Shown here: positions 53,291 to 62,854 of the stretch, piece after piece | How positions within the stretch are numbered: the first letter of the stretch is position 1 | Layout: every line of letters starts with the position of its first letter | Assembly (NCBI RefSeq): GCF_002214805.1 | Contig: NZ_CP019914.1 | Coordinates: 2,728,001 to 2,792,000 of the forward strand | DNA length: 64,000 nt | Direction of reading: 5' to 3' | Origin: Brachyspira hampsonii | GTDB taxonomy: Bacteria; Spirochaetota; Brachyspiria; Brachyspirales; Brachyspiraceae | Program-made: the position numbers and the translations under genes | The notes under the pieces: generated by a model | Databases searched by the model: none | What the model saw: the letters and a program-made list of their open reading frames with translations, nothing else | Told to the model about the DNA's origin: nothing

Positions 53291-54184
53291 ATGAAAAATA
53301 ATAAAAACTATTATACTATAATACCTTCTAATGTAAGACATGATAAGAGATTAAAATCATTATCAAAACTTATTTACGGAGAAATAGCAGCACTTACCAA
53401 TGATAAGGGCTATTGCTGGGCTAATAATAATTATTTTGCAGAAATCTATTCTGTGAGTAAAGATACTATTTCAAGGTCTGTAAAACAGCTTGAAGAATAT
53501 AATTATATAAAATGCGTGTATGATAAAACTAAACAAAATAATGAGAAGAGAAAAATATATATAAAAAAATTTAATTTTGTATCAGCAAAAAAGCCTATAG
53601 AGTGTAGTAAAAATTTGGGCGACGGTATAGATAAAAAAGACGAAGATAATAATAAAGATAATAACTTAAATAATAAAGATAATACAAAAATTGACTCTCC
53701 CTCTGCTTGTTTAGAATTTGATATATTTGTAAATGATCTTATTAATACTTTTAATTTTCTTACAGGAAATAAAGCTAGTAAATTATATCAAGTACATTCT
53801 TTTAAGACTAAATACAGTCAGGAAGAAATTAAATCAATTTTCTATGATAGGAAATATGATTGGAGGGACTCTATTAATTTGGCAAAACAAAAAGTAGAGT
53901 ATAAAGACAATTTATCAGGTATATGGCTTGATTTTATTATCTATTTAAAAATATATTTAATGAAAGGAGACAGAGAAAACACTATTAAAAGACATTACAG
54001 CAAGGAAGAATTGATAAAGAGAGAAGAGCGGCTTAAAGAAATAGAGTTAATTAAAATGCAGAAAGAGAGTGAAGAGAAATTAAAATTGCTTGAGGAAGAA
54101 AAAAGGCTTGGTTTTGATAAGATGACTGAAGATGAGATTATAGAGTTCACCAAAAGAAAATTAATGTTTTTAAAAAGGGCTTAA
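53291..54184 (+). CDS. HTH protein, phage/plasmid replication type
   Basis: A 297-residue protein. Residues 1-95 (YYTIIPSNVRHDKRLKSLSKLIYGEIAALTNDKGYCWANNNYFAEIYSVSKDTISRSVKQLEEYNYIK) match the HTH_36 winged helix of replication initiators and phage replisome organisers. The middle is Asn/Asp/Lys-rich. The C-terminus (about 235-297) is a charged coiled coil. No origin-like repeats and no helicase-loader gene are seen nearby, so it is probably a stray gene from a mobile element. It follows the ATPase/TOPRIM pair by 106 bases. Confidence 0.65.
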   Translation: MKNNKNYYTIIPSNVRHDKRLKSLSKLIYGEIAALTNDKGYCWANNNYFAEIYSVSKDTISRSVKQLEEYNYIKCVYDKTKQNNEKRKIYIKKFNFVSAKKPIECSKNLGDGIDKKDEDNNKDNNLNNKDNTKIDSPSACLEFDIFVNDLINTFNFLTGNKASKLYQVHSFKTKYSQEEIKSIFYDRKYDWRDSINLAKQKVEYKDNLSGIWLDFIIYLKIYLMKGDRENTIKRHYSKEELIKREERLKEIELIKMQKESEEKLKLLEEEKRLGFDKMTEDEIIEFTKRKLMFLKRA

Positions 54185-54392
54185 TATTAAGTATGTTTTA
54201 TTGTTTGTTTTTAGTATACTAAATAAGAATATGTATATTTGTTATGATAATCAAAGCAGGGTATTTATATTTATATTGGAGAGAGTAATGGAACAATAAT
54301 CAAAAAAGTTAATGAAGTTATGAAAAGCATTTTTAATATATTAAATTATAAAAGTTTTTAATTAGAGAAGCAACAGATTTTTAAAGTTTAAT

Positions 54393-54424
54393 AAAAAGGT
54401 TAGCATCATAACAATACTAACCTT
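54393..54424 (-). terminator. terminator of the TM2 pseudogene
   Basis: On the minus strand AAGGTTAG and CTAACCTT form a stem over a 16-nt loop, followed by five T. It still faces the broken gene. Confidence 0.65.
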
Positions 54425-54431
54425 GATTAAC

Positions 54432-54614
54432 TTACTTATTTTTTAGCTTTCTTCCTTCTTTATCGGTAAATTTGTCTAATATGATCATTACAATGTCTAT
54501 AATGTACCAAATACTCCTGCGGTAATTAGATATAGTATGCCTCTATTTTTCCTACATAGAATCTATGTACCGGCAGGAATATAGCTAAAATCAGCTTTTA
54601 TTTGAAACTTCCAC
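54432..54614 (-). pseudogene. TM2-domain membrane protein, frameshifted and internally deleted
   Basis: Minus-strand remains of a TM2-domain protein. A ribosome site GGGAG precedes GTG at 54614. One frame gives AIFLPVHRFYVGK (the TM2 HRFYxGK motif), a second frame gives RGILYLITAGVFG, and a third gives WYIIDIVMIILDKFTDKEG then RKLKNK and stop, the standard end of TM2 proteins. At least two frameshifts and a loss of residues before HRFY break the gene. TM2 proteins have two membrane helices and no settled function. Confidence 0.8.
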
Positions 54615-54816
54615 AAACTCTCCCTTAAATTTATCTACCGTACTATAGTATAGTATATTAAAATAAAATTCAAGTACAAAAGACTATTTTATAATAAAAA
54701 ATATTGTTCTTATTATTTTTTTCATTGTTCCGATAATTTAAAAATAGATTTATTTTACAAATATATTAGAATTTTAGTTTTTATTAATATATATTATTAT
54801 AAGGAGAGGTGTGTAT

Positions 54817-57018
54817 ATGGCAACAAGTGAAGCTTTTCTTGATGAAGTATATAAAAATGCAGTGGAAGCAGAGGTAAATAAAAGAAGCACCACGCTTTCT
54901 AATTTGGCAGATAATGCAAGGGATTATCAAAGACAAATATCTGCTTATGAGGATTTAAAATCCAGATTAGATACGCTATCTACAGCCTCAAAAGAGCTTT
55001 ACGGCTTTCGTTCTCCTTTCAAAAATTATGTAGGTACAGGGGAAGGCATACCGGATTATTTTACAGTAACAGCCAATAGATTAGCAAATACCACCACTTA
55101 TGATATAGCTATTAAGGATATAGCGGCAAGCCAGAAATTTTCATCAAAGGCTTTCAATATGACTGATACTCTTCCTGCGGGAAAAATAGTTCTGAAAATA
55201 GGAGAGGAAGAAACTACTATAGATTTTGCAGGCGGAAGTTTGGTAAATTTGCAGAAAGCTATAGATAAGGCATTCGGTAAGAAAATAAAAACTACAATAA
55301 CTCAGAAATCAAGAAATTTACAGGTTCTTACTATGGACCTAGTAAAAACAGGTTCCAAAAATATAGTAGAAGTTGTAAGCGATGATTCCGGTATATTGAA
55401 AGAGCTAAATATGTTTACTAGACGCCCTTATAGGCATTTGGGACATATATTTAATGAGCAGCTTTTGAATAAATGGGAAGATGAATCAGATAATTTAACT
55501 ACTAACTATATGGTAAAAAATGACTTTATAGTATTAAAGGGCGAGAATAAATTATCACTTCCATTGCATAGAGAGGCAGAAGCTAATGAAAATATTACTC
55601 TATCTATAACAGCTAGAGTTTCTGATACTTTAGATGATGAAGAAGCTCCTATTATGCCTCCTACAGTTGATTTGTCTATACCTGATACAGGCGTAACTTT
55701 TAATAAAATAGACAGCGTAATATATAAAGATGTTGAATTATACGGAGAAGGTTTATCACCTGCAGACAGCTCTAGAACTTTTGAAGATATAAAGAAATAT
55801 AAAGAAGCCTTAGAAGAAGAAAGAAAGGCTAAAGAAGGACTTGAAGCGGAAGCACCTGAACCAATAGATGCTACAGGATTTAACTCTGAGATTATCGGTG
55901 TAAAATATATAAATAAAGCAGGAGATGAGGTAGAAAAATTCTTTGCTTTACCTACTATAAGTGCCTCATGGCAAAGACTGAATATTCCTATAGGCGGACA
56001 GTTTGAAGAGGGCGATGTAATAACAGAGGTTGTTCTTATAAATAAGAATCCAGGATATAATGTATTTTATAAGGATTTATTAGTTGAGGATATGGGCAAG
56101 GAAGAAGATGCACCTAATTATTTGGTTTCAGAGGCTACAGATGCTAGAGCTTCTATAGACGGAGTTGATGTATTAAGCGAAAGTAATGAGTTTAATGATG
56201 TAGTTAATGGACTTAATATTACAGCTAAAAAAGTTACTCCTGAGGCATTTGCTACTACTATTGAAGTTGATAAAGAGGGAGTAGTTAATGCTATAGCTAA
56301 TTTTATAAGGGCTTATAATGAGGTTATAGATCTTCTTAATGATACTACACAAAGACCTTTATCGAGAGATATTAGAGACGGACTTGAAGCTATGAATAGA
56401 ACCGATTTAAATGATTTGGCTACCACTTTGGGAATAGAGTTTAATTATGATATGACAGATGATGCTTTGAGAAAGAAACTTTATTTTGTAGGGGTATTCA
56501 GCGGAAATACTCTTGTAAGCACTTTATCTCAAAGGGTGAGAATGATAGTTGCTGATGCTTATGAAACAGAGTACGGTGAGGAATTGGCACTTCTAGATCA
56601 GATAGGAATAAACAGAGGAAATGCCGGAGAGGAATGGTCTAAAGTAAAAAAAGGTTTCTTACAGGTAGATGAAGAAAAATTCATGAATAAAATAGAAACG
56701 CAGATGGACGGTATAGAAGAATTATTTTCTAATGATACCACAGGCGATGATGTGCCGGATACAGGAGTTGCTTATACTATGAGCGATTTTATAACTCCTT
56801 ATTCTCAAACAAGGGGTATTGTTGAAAATAGTATTGCTATGACCAGAAGCCGTTTAGATGATAATAAAAGAAGAATGGACGATGAAAAAGATCGTATAGA
56901 ACAATACAGACAGCAGAGATTAGCTTCATATTATCAAATGCAGGCAGAATTGCAGCAGGCTGAAAGAGAAAGAAAGAGACTTGAGTCTTCACTTAATCAG
57001 AATAATGGCGGTAATTAA
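54817..57018 (+). CDS. fliD: flagellar filament cap protein (hook-associated protein 2)
   Basis: A 733-residue FliD. It starts MATSEAFLDEVYKNAVEAEVNKRS, with an N-terminal coiled coil (YQRQISAYEDLKSRLDTL, about 35-52), FliD_N domain (TYDIAIKDIAASQKFSSKAF) and a long middle region with a Glu-rich insertion near 320-350. FliD_C follows: DARASIDGVDV, ANFIRAYNEVIDLLN, and the terminal coiled coil MTRSRLDDNKRRMDDEKDRI. In spirochaetes it caps the periplasmic filament. ATG 54817 follows AAGGAGAGG; the GTG at 54811 is too close to it. No other flagellar gene is beside it. Confidence 0.92.
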   Translation: MATSEAFLDEVYKNAVEAEVNKRSTTLSNLADNARDYQRQISAYEDLKSRLDTLSTASKELYGFRSPFKNYVGTGEGIPDYFTVTANRLANTTTYDIAIKDIAASQKFSSKAFNMTDTLPAGKIVLKIGEEETTIDFAGGSLVNLQKAIDKAFGKKIKTTITQKSRNLQVLTMDLVKTGSKNIVEVVSDDSGILKELNMFTRRPYRHLGHIFNEQLLNKWEDESDNLTTNYMVKNDFIVLKGENKLSLPLHREAEANENITLSITARVSDTLDDEEAPIMPPTVDLSIPDTGVTFNKIDSVIYKDVELYGEGLSPADSSRTFEDIKKYKEALEEERKAKEGLEAEAPEPIDATGFNSEIIGVKYINKAGDEVEKFFALPTISASWQRLNIPIGGQFEEGDVITEVVLINKNPGYNVFYKDLLVEDMGKEEDAPNYLVSEATDARASIDGVDVLSESNEFNDVVNGLNITAKKVTPEAFATTIEVDKEGVVNAIANFIRAYNEVIDLLNDTTQRPLSRDIRDGLEAMNRTDLNDLATTLGIEFNYDMTDDALRKKLYFVGVFSGNTLVSTLSQRVRMIVADAYETEYGEELALLDQIGINRGNAGEEWSKVKKGFLQVDEEKFMNKIETQMDGIEELFSNDTTGDDVPDTGVAYTMSDFITPYSQTRGIVENSIAMTRSRLDDNKRRMDDEKDRIEQYRQQRLASYYQMQAELQQAERERKRLESSLNQNNGGN

Positions 57019-57033
57019 TTATTAATTTAATAT

Positions 57034-57070
57034 AATACTATTGTGTATTTAATATGCAATAGTATTTTTT
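57034..57070 (+). terminator. intrinsic terminator after fliD
   Basis: AATACTATTG (57034-57043) pairs perfectly with CAATAGTATT (57057-57066), followed by T residues. Confidence 0.9.
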
Positions 57071-57085
57071 TATAATAATCAGAGT

Positions 57086-57856
57086 ATGAAAAAAATCGGA
57101 CTTGTATTAGGCGGCGGAGGGGGAAGAGGTGCTTATCATATAGGCGTTTGGAAATATTTAATAGAATCTGGTATATATGATAAAGTGTCTGCTATTTCCG
57201 GAACTTCTGTAGGTGCTTTGAATGCTTGTCTTATGGCTATGAATAATTATGATACAGCCGTAAAAGTCTGGAAAGAAGAAATAGAAACAAAAATTCTAAT
57301 GTCTAAAAAGATTAAGGACTATTTTAAAATTGATAAATCTTCTATATTCGGTATGTTTTCAAGAGAAGGATTAATAGAAATCATAGATAAATATATAGAT
57401 CTTAATCTTTTGTCAAATTATCATTTTAATATATACGCTTCCTGTACAGAATATAATGCCCCATTTTTTATAAAATCAAAATACTTCAAATTAAACGGCA
57501 ATTCTAATGAAAGAATAAAGAAAATACTTTTAGCTACTTCCGCACTTATAGCGGTATTTCCTACAGAAAAGATTGATAATAAATTCTATCTTGACGGCTA
57601 TTATACAGATGATTGTCCTATAGAGCCTCTTTATCTTTATGAAAATTGTACAGACATAATAGTTATACATTTGGATTATAAAAAGCCTGTGAAAAAGAAA
57701 GATAATGTCAATATTTATGAAATGTATCCCTCTAAAGACTTAGGCAATTTCTTTTACGGCGTGCTTGATTTCTCTCCAAAAGGTGCTGAAAGAAGAATAG
57801 AACAGGGTTATAATGATGCCCAAAATTATTTCAAAGATTTGAGTATATTGCGATAA
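57086..57856 (+). CDS. patatin-like phospholipase (RssA type)
   Basis: A 256-residue cytosolic or membrane-associated serine hydrolase. The oxyanion Gly-rich loop GLVLGGGGGRGAYHIGVW (about 4-21), the nucleophile elbow ISGTSVGALNA (GxSxG, Ser about 41) and the dyad Asp in FYLDGYYTDDCP (about 170; DGY in place of DGG/A) give the patatin fold. It would release fatty acids from phospholipids. No partner gene is linked. Confidence 0.87.
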   Translation: MKKIGLVLGGGGGRGAYHIGVWKYLIESGIYDKVSAISGTSVGALNACLMAMNNYDTAVKVWKEEIETKILMSKKIKDYFKIDKSSIFGMFSREGLIEIIDKYIDLNLLSNYHFNIYASCTEYNAPFFIKSKYFKLNGNSNERIKKILLATSALIAVFPTEKIDNKFYLDGYYTDDCPIEPLYLYENCTDIIVIHLDYKKPVKKKDNVNIYEMYPSKDLGNFFYGVLDFSPKGAERRIEQGYNDAQNYFKDLSILR

Positions 57857-58047
57857 AATAATATAAAAAACAACTATAAATGCATATTGTGTTAACATAA
57901 TTTAGTTATCATAATATAATCAAAACTATTCTTTTTTACATATTATCAAAAATCATGTTTTTTTATACAATATATAATATTGACTTTTTTAATAATTCTA
58001 TTATTATAAAAGCCATTAAAAATGATGTGTAAAAATATAGTAAGGTT

Positions 58048-61000
58048 ATGGGAATGAATACTAGGGGTAAGTCTAAAAAGAAAATTAAGGAAAATGATAA
58101 TCCTTTTTTAAATTTAAATGCTAATGCTAAAGAAAATGATGAGCTTGCAAATGCATCTATAAAAACTATAGCAAACAGTGTTATTATTACAGAAAGCGAT
58201 AATAAGAGAATAGACAGAAGCAGGAAAGAAGAATCATCAGAAATAATAGATCCTTTACGCAAAGATTGGCTTTATTATACCAGATCTCCTTTAATGGATA
58301 ATTACAGGGATAATCTTTATAGGGAGTATTATAGTTTATCGGTGTTATTATCTTTAAGGGGCGACAGTAATAATGAAAGGACTTTGGGGCTTTCTTTAAA
58401 ATTAATAGACTTGGAAAATAAAAAAGAATACAGAGTAGGAGAGCTTGAGAATTTCTTATTTTCATGCGTTATTGGAGATAAACAAAATATTGAAGATATT
58501 GAAAGAGTAATAGAGCTTGAAGATTTCAGCAAGACAGAGGCTAGATTAATAAGATTTTTAAATAATTTGTATTCAGAGGCTAAACAAATACAGGAAAATG
58601 GTAAATTATGGTTTAAAGATTATAATGCTTATCAGTGTCTTATGCTTTTAAAAGATGTGCCGAATATAAGGCTTGAAAGCAGAGTTATAACATTCAGCGA
58701 TGATATTTTAAATTTACAGTTGGAAAGCTACTATAACGAAGAAAAAGATTTAGTGCTTAATCTTAGTATAAAAGATGTTGATTTAAATAGAGTATATACA
58801 TTCGGAGAGAATTGTGATTTTATACTTTATAAAGATATTTTCTATGAAACTAATCCTTCATACCCTAAAATCAAAAAGAATATTTTTAAAGACAGTATAA
58901 TAGTAAAAAAAGATTATATAAAAGATTTCTGTTCAAGGGTGCTTCCTAATCTTAAAAAAGACTTTGATAATATAGAGCTTCCTGAAGATATAAAAGAAAA
59001 TGATATATTGGCTTTTCCAGCTCAGGCATTGGTATTTTTGGATTATGACGGCACTAATGTATTTTCTACTATAAAGTTTAAATATGGTTCTTTTACTGTT
59101 GACCCTTATTCCGGAAAGTTTACAAGCAGCAATATGTTTGACAATGAGGTTACAGAGATTTACAGAGATAATGAAAAGGAAGAATATTTCTGCAGAACAT
59201 TATCTAAATATTTGGAGAAAGTCGGAGATTATACTTTTGCTACTTCAGATGATGAGAAGATATTTTATTTATGCTACAAAATACTTCCTGCACTTCAGGA
59301 CAGGGGCTGGACTTGTTATTATAGTGAATCTTTCAAATCATTAAAATTGAATGTTAAGCCTCTTAAAATGAGAGTTTCTTTAACTAAAGATATTAACTTC
59401 TTTGAGATTAATTTTTCTTTTGAAGGTGTTAAAGAGCTTCATGATTTATCTGAAATTGTAAGGGCTGTAAAAGTAGAAAATAAAGAATATATAAGGCTTC
59501 AAAACGGTTCATTTGTACCTATAGATTTGGAAGTAATTGATTATATAGCTAAGATGTTTAAAGAAAATCCTATAGAACAAAAAGAGGATAATAGATACTT
59601 GCTTCCTATGTTCAGTGCTCCTTATTTTGCAGATATGCTTGAGAAACATAGCGGTATAGAGCTTGATTTGGACGATAATGCTGTGGATACTATAGCAAAT
59701 ATAAAAAGGGTTGAGTATGATGAGACACCTCCTAAAGATATAGTCGGAGAGTTTAGAAGCTATCAGTTAGTAGGTTATAAATGGCTTAGAAAATTAGCTG
59801 ATATGTCATTAAATGGAATACTTGCAGATGACATGGGGCTTGGCAAAAGTTTTCAGACTATAGCTACAATACTAAAAGAAAAAGAAAATGGAAATAAACT
59901 TACTTCTTTAGTTGTTGCTCCTACTTCATGCGTTGCTAATTGGGAATGCGAGATTAAAAAATTTGCTCCTTCTCTTGAAGTAATAGTATTATCAGGCAAT
60001 TTAAAAACAAGAATGAAAAAGATAAAAGCTGTAAGTAATTATGATGTTGCGGTGATATCGTATTCTACATTAAGACGAGATGTAAAAGCATTGAGTGAAA
60101 ATGAGTTTAACTATCTCATACTAGATGAGGCTCAGCATATAAAAAATGCCAATACTCAGAATGCAAAAATGGTTAAAAGTTTAAAATCGTTAAAAAGACT
60201 TGCTTTAAGCGGTACGCCTATAGAAAACAGTATAAGCGAGATGTGGTCAATGTTTGATTTTCTTATGCCTGGATTTTTGGGCAAGCATAAGGATTTTGTT
60301 GAAGATTATGAAGCTCCTATACTTGCAGGGTTGGACAGTTCAAGCGAGGCTTTGGATAATTTAAAGACAAGAATAGCACCTTTCATATTAAGAAGATTAA
60401 AAACTGATGTACTTACAGATTTGCCTCCTAAACATACCGTTGTAAGCTACTGCGATTTAACTAAAGATCAAAAAGAACTTTATATGTCTATACTTGAAGC
60501 GGCAAGAATAGAAATATTTGAAACGGTAAAAAGAAAAGGTTTTGCTCAGTCTCATATAGAAATATTTTCAGCATTAACAAGATTAAGACAGGTTTGCTGC
60601 CACCCAAGATTAATGCATGAAGATTTACGAGGCGAGAGTCATACAAGCGGCAAGTTTAATATGTTTATAGAGATGATTAAAGAAGCTATTTCAGGCGGAC
60701 ATAGTGTATTGGTATTCAGCTCATTTACTAGAATGCTTAATCTCATGCGTATTGCTTTTAAGAAATTGGGAATAGATTATTTTTATTTGGACGGCTCTAC
60801 AAAGGACAGAATGGATTTAGTTCATAGATTCAATGCCGGAGAAGCACCTATATTCTTACTTAGCCTTAAAGCAGCAGGAACAGGACTCACCTTAACACAG
60901 GCTGATACTGTGATGCATTATGATTTATGGTGGAATCCAGCAGTAGAAGATCAAGCAACAGACAGAGCATACAGAATAGGACAGAAACGCGTTGTAACTA

Positions 61001-61149
61001 ATTATAAGCTCATCACAAGAGGCACCATAGAAGAGAAGATATTAGAACTTCAGAATAAAAAGCGTTTATTGATTGATACTGTAGTGGGCGATTCTATGGG
61101 CGACATAAATAAATTAAGCTGGGAGGAAGTGAAGAATCTGATAAATTAA
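58048..61149 (+). CDS. SNF2-family helicase/ATPase
   Basis: A 1033-residue protein. The first ~570 residues are a low-similarity region of the kind found in bacterial SNF2-associated proteins. The helicase part has EFRSYQLVGYKWLRKLADMSLNGILADDMGLGKSFQTI (motifs Q and I, about 567-604), VAPTSCVANW (Ia), LILDEAQHIKN (II), ALSGTPIENS (III), VFSSFTRMLNLM, FLLSLKAAGTGLTLTQAD (V) and DQATDRAYRIGQ (VI). It is a dsDNA translocase or remodeller; bacterial members include RapA-like and phage-defence proteins. ATG 58054 is an alternative start. Confidence 0.9.
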   Translation: MGMNTRGKSKKKIKENDNPFLNLNANAKENDELANASIKTIANSVIITESDNKRIDRSRKEESSEIIDPLRKDWLYYTRSPLMDNYRDNLYREYYSLSVLLSLRGDSNNERTLGLSLKLIDLENKKEYRVGELENFLFSCVIGDKQNIEDIERVIELEDFSKTEARLIRFLNNLYSEAKQIQENGKLWFKDYNAYQCLMLLKDVPNIRLESRVITFSDDILNLQLESYYNEEKDLVLNLSIKDVDLNRVYTFGENCDFILYKDIFYETNPSYPKIKKNIFKDSIIVKKDYIKDFCSRVLPNLKKDFDNIELPEDIKENDILAFPAQALVFLDYDGTNVFSTIKFKYGSFTVDPYSGKFTSSNMFDNEVTEIYRDNEKEEYFCRTLSKYLEKVGDYTFATSDDEKIFYLCYKILPALQDRGWTCYYSESFKSLKLNVKPLKMRVSLTKDINFFEINFSFEGVKELHDLSEIVRAVKVENKEYIRLQNGSFVPIDLEVIDYIAKMFKENPIEQKEDNRYLLPMFSAPYFADMLEKHSGIELDLDDNAVDTIANIKRVEYDETPPKDIVGEFRSYQLVGYKWLRKLADMSLNGILADDMGLGKSFQTIATILKEKENGNKLTSLVVAPTSCVANWECEIKKFAPSLEVIVLSGNLKTRMKKIKAVSNYDVAVISYSTLRRDVKALSENEFNYLILDEAQHIKNANTQNAKMVKSLKSLKRLALSGTPIENSISEMWSMFDFLMPGFLGKHKDFVEDYEAPILAGLDSSSEALDNLKTRIAPFILRRLKTDVLTDLPPKHTVVSYCDLTKDQKELYMSILEAARIEIFETVKRKGFAQSHIEIFSALTRLRQVCCHPRLMHEDLRGESHTSGKFNMFIEMIKEAISGGHSVLVFSSFTRMLNLMRIAFKKLGIDYFYLDGSTKDRMDLVHRFNAGEAPIFLLSLKAAGTGLTLTQADTVMHYDLWWNPAVEDQATDRAYRIGQKRVVTNYKLITRGTIEEKILELQNKKRLLIDTVVGDSMGDINKLSWEEVKNLIN

Positions 61150-61157
61150 TAATAATT

Positions 61158-61200
61158 TTGAATTTTTTATATAATATAGTATAATATAGTATAATATAGT
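61158..61200 (+). promoter_or_regulatory. hsdS promoter region with 10-bp tandem repeat
   Basis: Three perfect units of ATAATATAGT (61171-61200) create TATAAT at 61170, 61180 and 61190. TTGAAT (61158-61163) lies 16 bases before the second TATAAT. A change in unit number would add or remove -10 boxes. Confidence 0.6.
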
Positions 61201-61235
61201 AAAGAATTACATATTATATTTAATAGAGGCATATT

Positions 61236-62405
61236 ATGAAAGCTCTGCCGCTTCCCCAAGGTTGGAAAGAATTTAAATTAAAAGATATTTTAGCTAATGA
61301 AAAATATTCGATGAAAAGAGGACCTTTTGGTAGCTCTTTAAAGAAAGAATTTTTTGTGAAAGAAGGGATAAAAGTTTTTGAACAATATAATCCAATTAAT
61401 AATGATCCTTATTGGTGTAGATATAGAATTACAAAAGAAAAATACAATGAATTATCAGCATTTAAATGTAAAGCAGGAGATTTTTTAGTTAGTTGTTCAG
61501 GAACTTTAGGAAAAATAATATTACTTCCTGATGATGTTGAAGAAGGGATTATAAATCAAGCTTTATTAAAAATAAAATTAAATAATAATATTATAGATAA
61601 TAAATATTTTCTAAATTTATTTCAAAGTAAAATATTTCAAGATAAAATATACAGTGATGCTAGAGGTGGTGCTATACAAAATGTAGCTTCAATAGATGAA
61701 ATAAAATTAATACATTTTATATTGCCGCCCCTAGACGAACAAAAGCGTATAGCGGAAGTTTTGTCATTATGCGACGATGTTATAGAGAACCTTACTAAAC
61801 TAATAGAGAAGAAAGAGCTTTATAAGAAAGGCGTAATGCAGAGAGTGCTAAGCGGTGAAGTTCGTTTCAAGGGTTTTAAAGATGAATGGCAGACTGTGAG
61901 GCTTGGGGATATTCTTTCATATGAACAACCTAATAATTATATAGTTAAAAGCGATGAATATAATGACAGATATGAATGTCCTGTTTTGACAGCTGGAAAA
62001 ACTTTTATACTTGGTTATACAGATGAAAAAATTGGCATATACAATAAACTTCCGGTCATAATTTTTGATGATTTTACTACAGAAACAAAATATGTTAATT
62101 TCCCTTTTAAAGTAAAATCTTCAGCAATTAAAATACTTAGCTCAAATAAATATAATTTAAAACTAATATATGAATTAATAAAAATGATTAAATTCAATGC
62201 TGAAGCTCATAAAAGATATTGGATTTCTGAATATCAATATTTGGAGATAAAAATTCCAAAATCTATTGAAGAACAGCAAAAAATTGCGGGGCTGCTTTCG
62301 GTTATAGACGAAGAGATTGACAATCTTAAAAAGCAGTTGGAGCTTCGCAAACAGCAGAAGAAAGGGCTTATGCAGAGGCTTCTAACCGGTGAGGTGAGGA
62401 TTTAA
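61236..62405 (+). CDS. hsdS: orphan type I restriction-modification specificity subunit
   Basis: A 389-residue HsdS with two target-recognition domains. TRD1 covers about 1-165, and the first conserved spacer LPPLDEQKRIAEVLSLCDDVIENL ... LMQRVLSGEVRF-type helix ends near 210. TRD2 is about 211-345, with the second spacer IEEQQKIAGLLSVIDEEIDNL ... GLMQRLLTGEVRI to the end. It directs a methylase/restriction complex to a two-part DNA site. No hsdM or hsdR is in the window. The conserved spacers have higher G+C than the TRDs, showing mosaic origin. AGAGG is the ribosome site. Confidence 0.9.
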   Translation: MKALPLPQGWKEFKLKDILANEKYSMKRGPFGSSLKKEFFVKEGIKVFEQYNPINNDPYWCRYRITKEKYNELSAFKCKAGDFLVSCSGTLGKIILLPDDVEEGIINQALLKIKLNNNIIDNKYFLNLFQSKIFQDKIYSDARGGAIQNVASIDEIKLIHFILPPLDEQKRIAEVLSLCDDVIENLTKLIEKKELYKKGVMQRVLSGEVRFKGFKDEWQTVRLGDILSYEQPNNYIVKSDEYNDRYECPVLTAGKTFILGYTDEKIGIYNKLPVIIFDDFTTETKYVNFPFKVKSSAIKILSSNKYNLKLIYELIKMIKFNAEAHKRYWISEYQYLEIKIPKSIEEQQKIAGLLSVIDEEIDNLKKQLELRKQQKKGLMQRLLTGEVRI

Positions 62406-62420
62406 AGTTTTGAATATAAT

Positions 62421-62509
62421 TGTATAATGAAAAGTACGATGCCGTACCTACAGTGGACTATCCGAAATATTAAGAAATACGGTGCGGATCGCCGCTACGG
62501 CAAGTAGTT
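62421..62509 (+). repeat. GC-rich structured repeat segment A
   Basis: It begins TGTATAATGAAAAGTA and continues to GGCAAGTAG. Its first ~65 bases align with the segment at 62986-63085 (shared TTGTATAATGAA, CCG-AC-TACA-TG-ACTATC and a TTAA core). No protein is coded. It could be a small RNA gene or a repeat. Confidence 0.5.
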
Positions 62510-62544
62510 TTTGTAAAAAAGAAGACAAAAAACAATTTTATTAT

Positions 62545-62842
62545 TAGACTTGTTTCAAAACTCAAATTTTTAATATTTATAGTTTTTTAATTTAATATTT
62601 TTTTGATTATAGTTGGGGCTTTGCCCACCGCTCTGCGTGCTTACGCAAAACCCACACTTCTTTTGGATGCTGTCCGCCAGTGGCGTGGCACATACGAAGT
62701 ACGCCTTCGGCGAGAAGCAAAAAGACTGCATATTTATATACTAAAACAATAATTTATAAAACATATCAAACATTATTTTGTAAATTATAAAATTACGAAA
62801 TTTTCATATGTAATCTTGTCAAGTAGTTTTGAAACAAGTCTA
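62545..62842. mobile_element. 298-bp MITE-like element with 18-bp terminal inverted repeats
   Basis: TAGACTTGTTTCAAAACT (62545-62562) and its exact complement AGTTTTGAAACAAGTCTA (62825-62842) face each other as terminal repeats. If the outer TA is the target duplication, the element has 16-bp repeats and a TA target, like IS630/mariner relatives. Inside is a GC-rich block (62613-62730) with GGGGCTTTGCCC and CGAAGTACGCCTTCG hairpins and no open frame for a transposase. Confidence 0.75.
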
Positions 62843-62854
62843 TTGTTATGTTCT

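Noticed and set aside
54288-54330. Short gene starting ATG-GAA-CAA
   Set aside because: It stops after three codons; no continuation in another frame could be recognised, so it is mentioned only with the pseudogene.
62421-62509. Possible tRNA or SRP RNA
   Set aside because: No cloverleaf, no T-loop GTTCGA and no SRP motif (GGAAGG/AGCAGCC-type) could be found.
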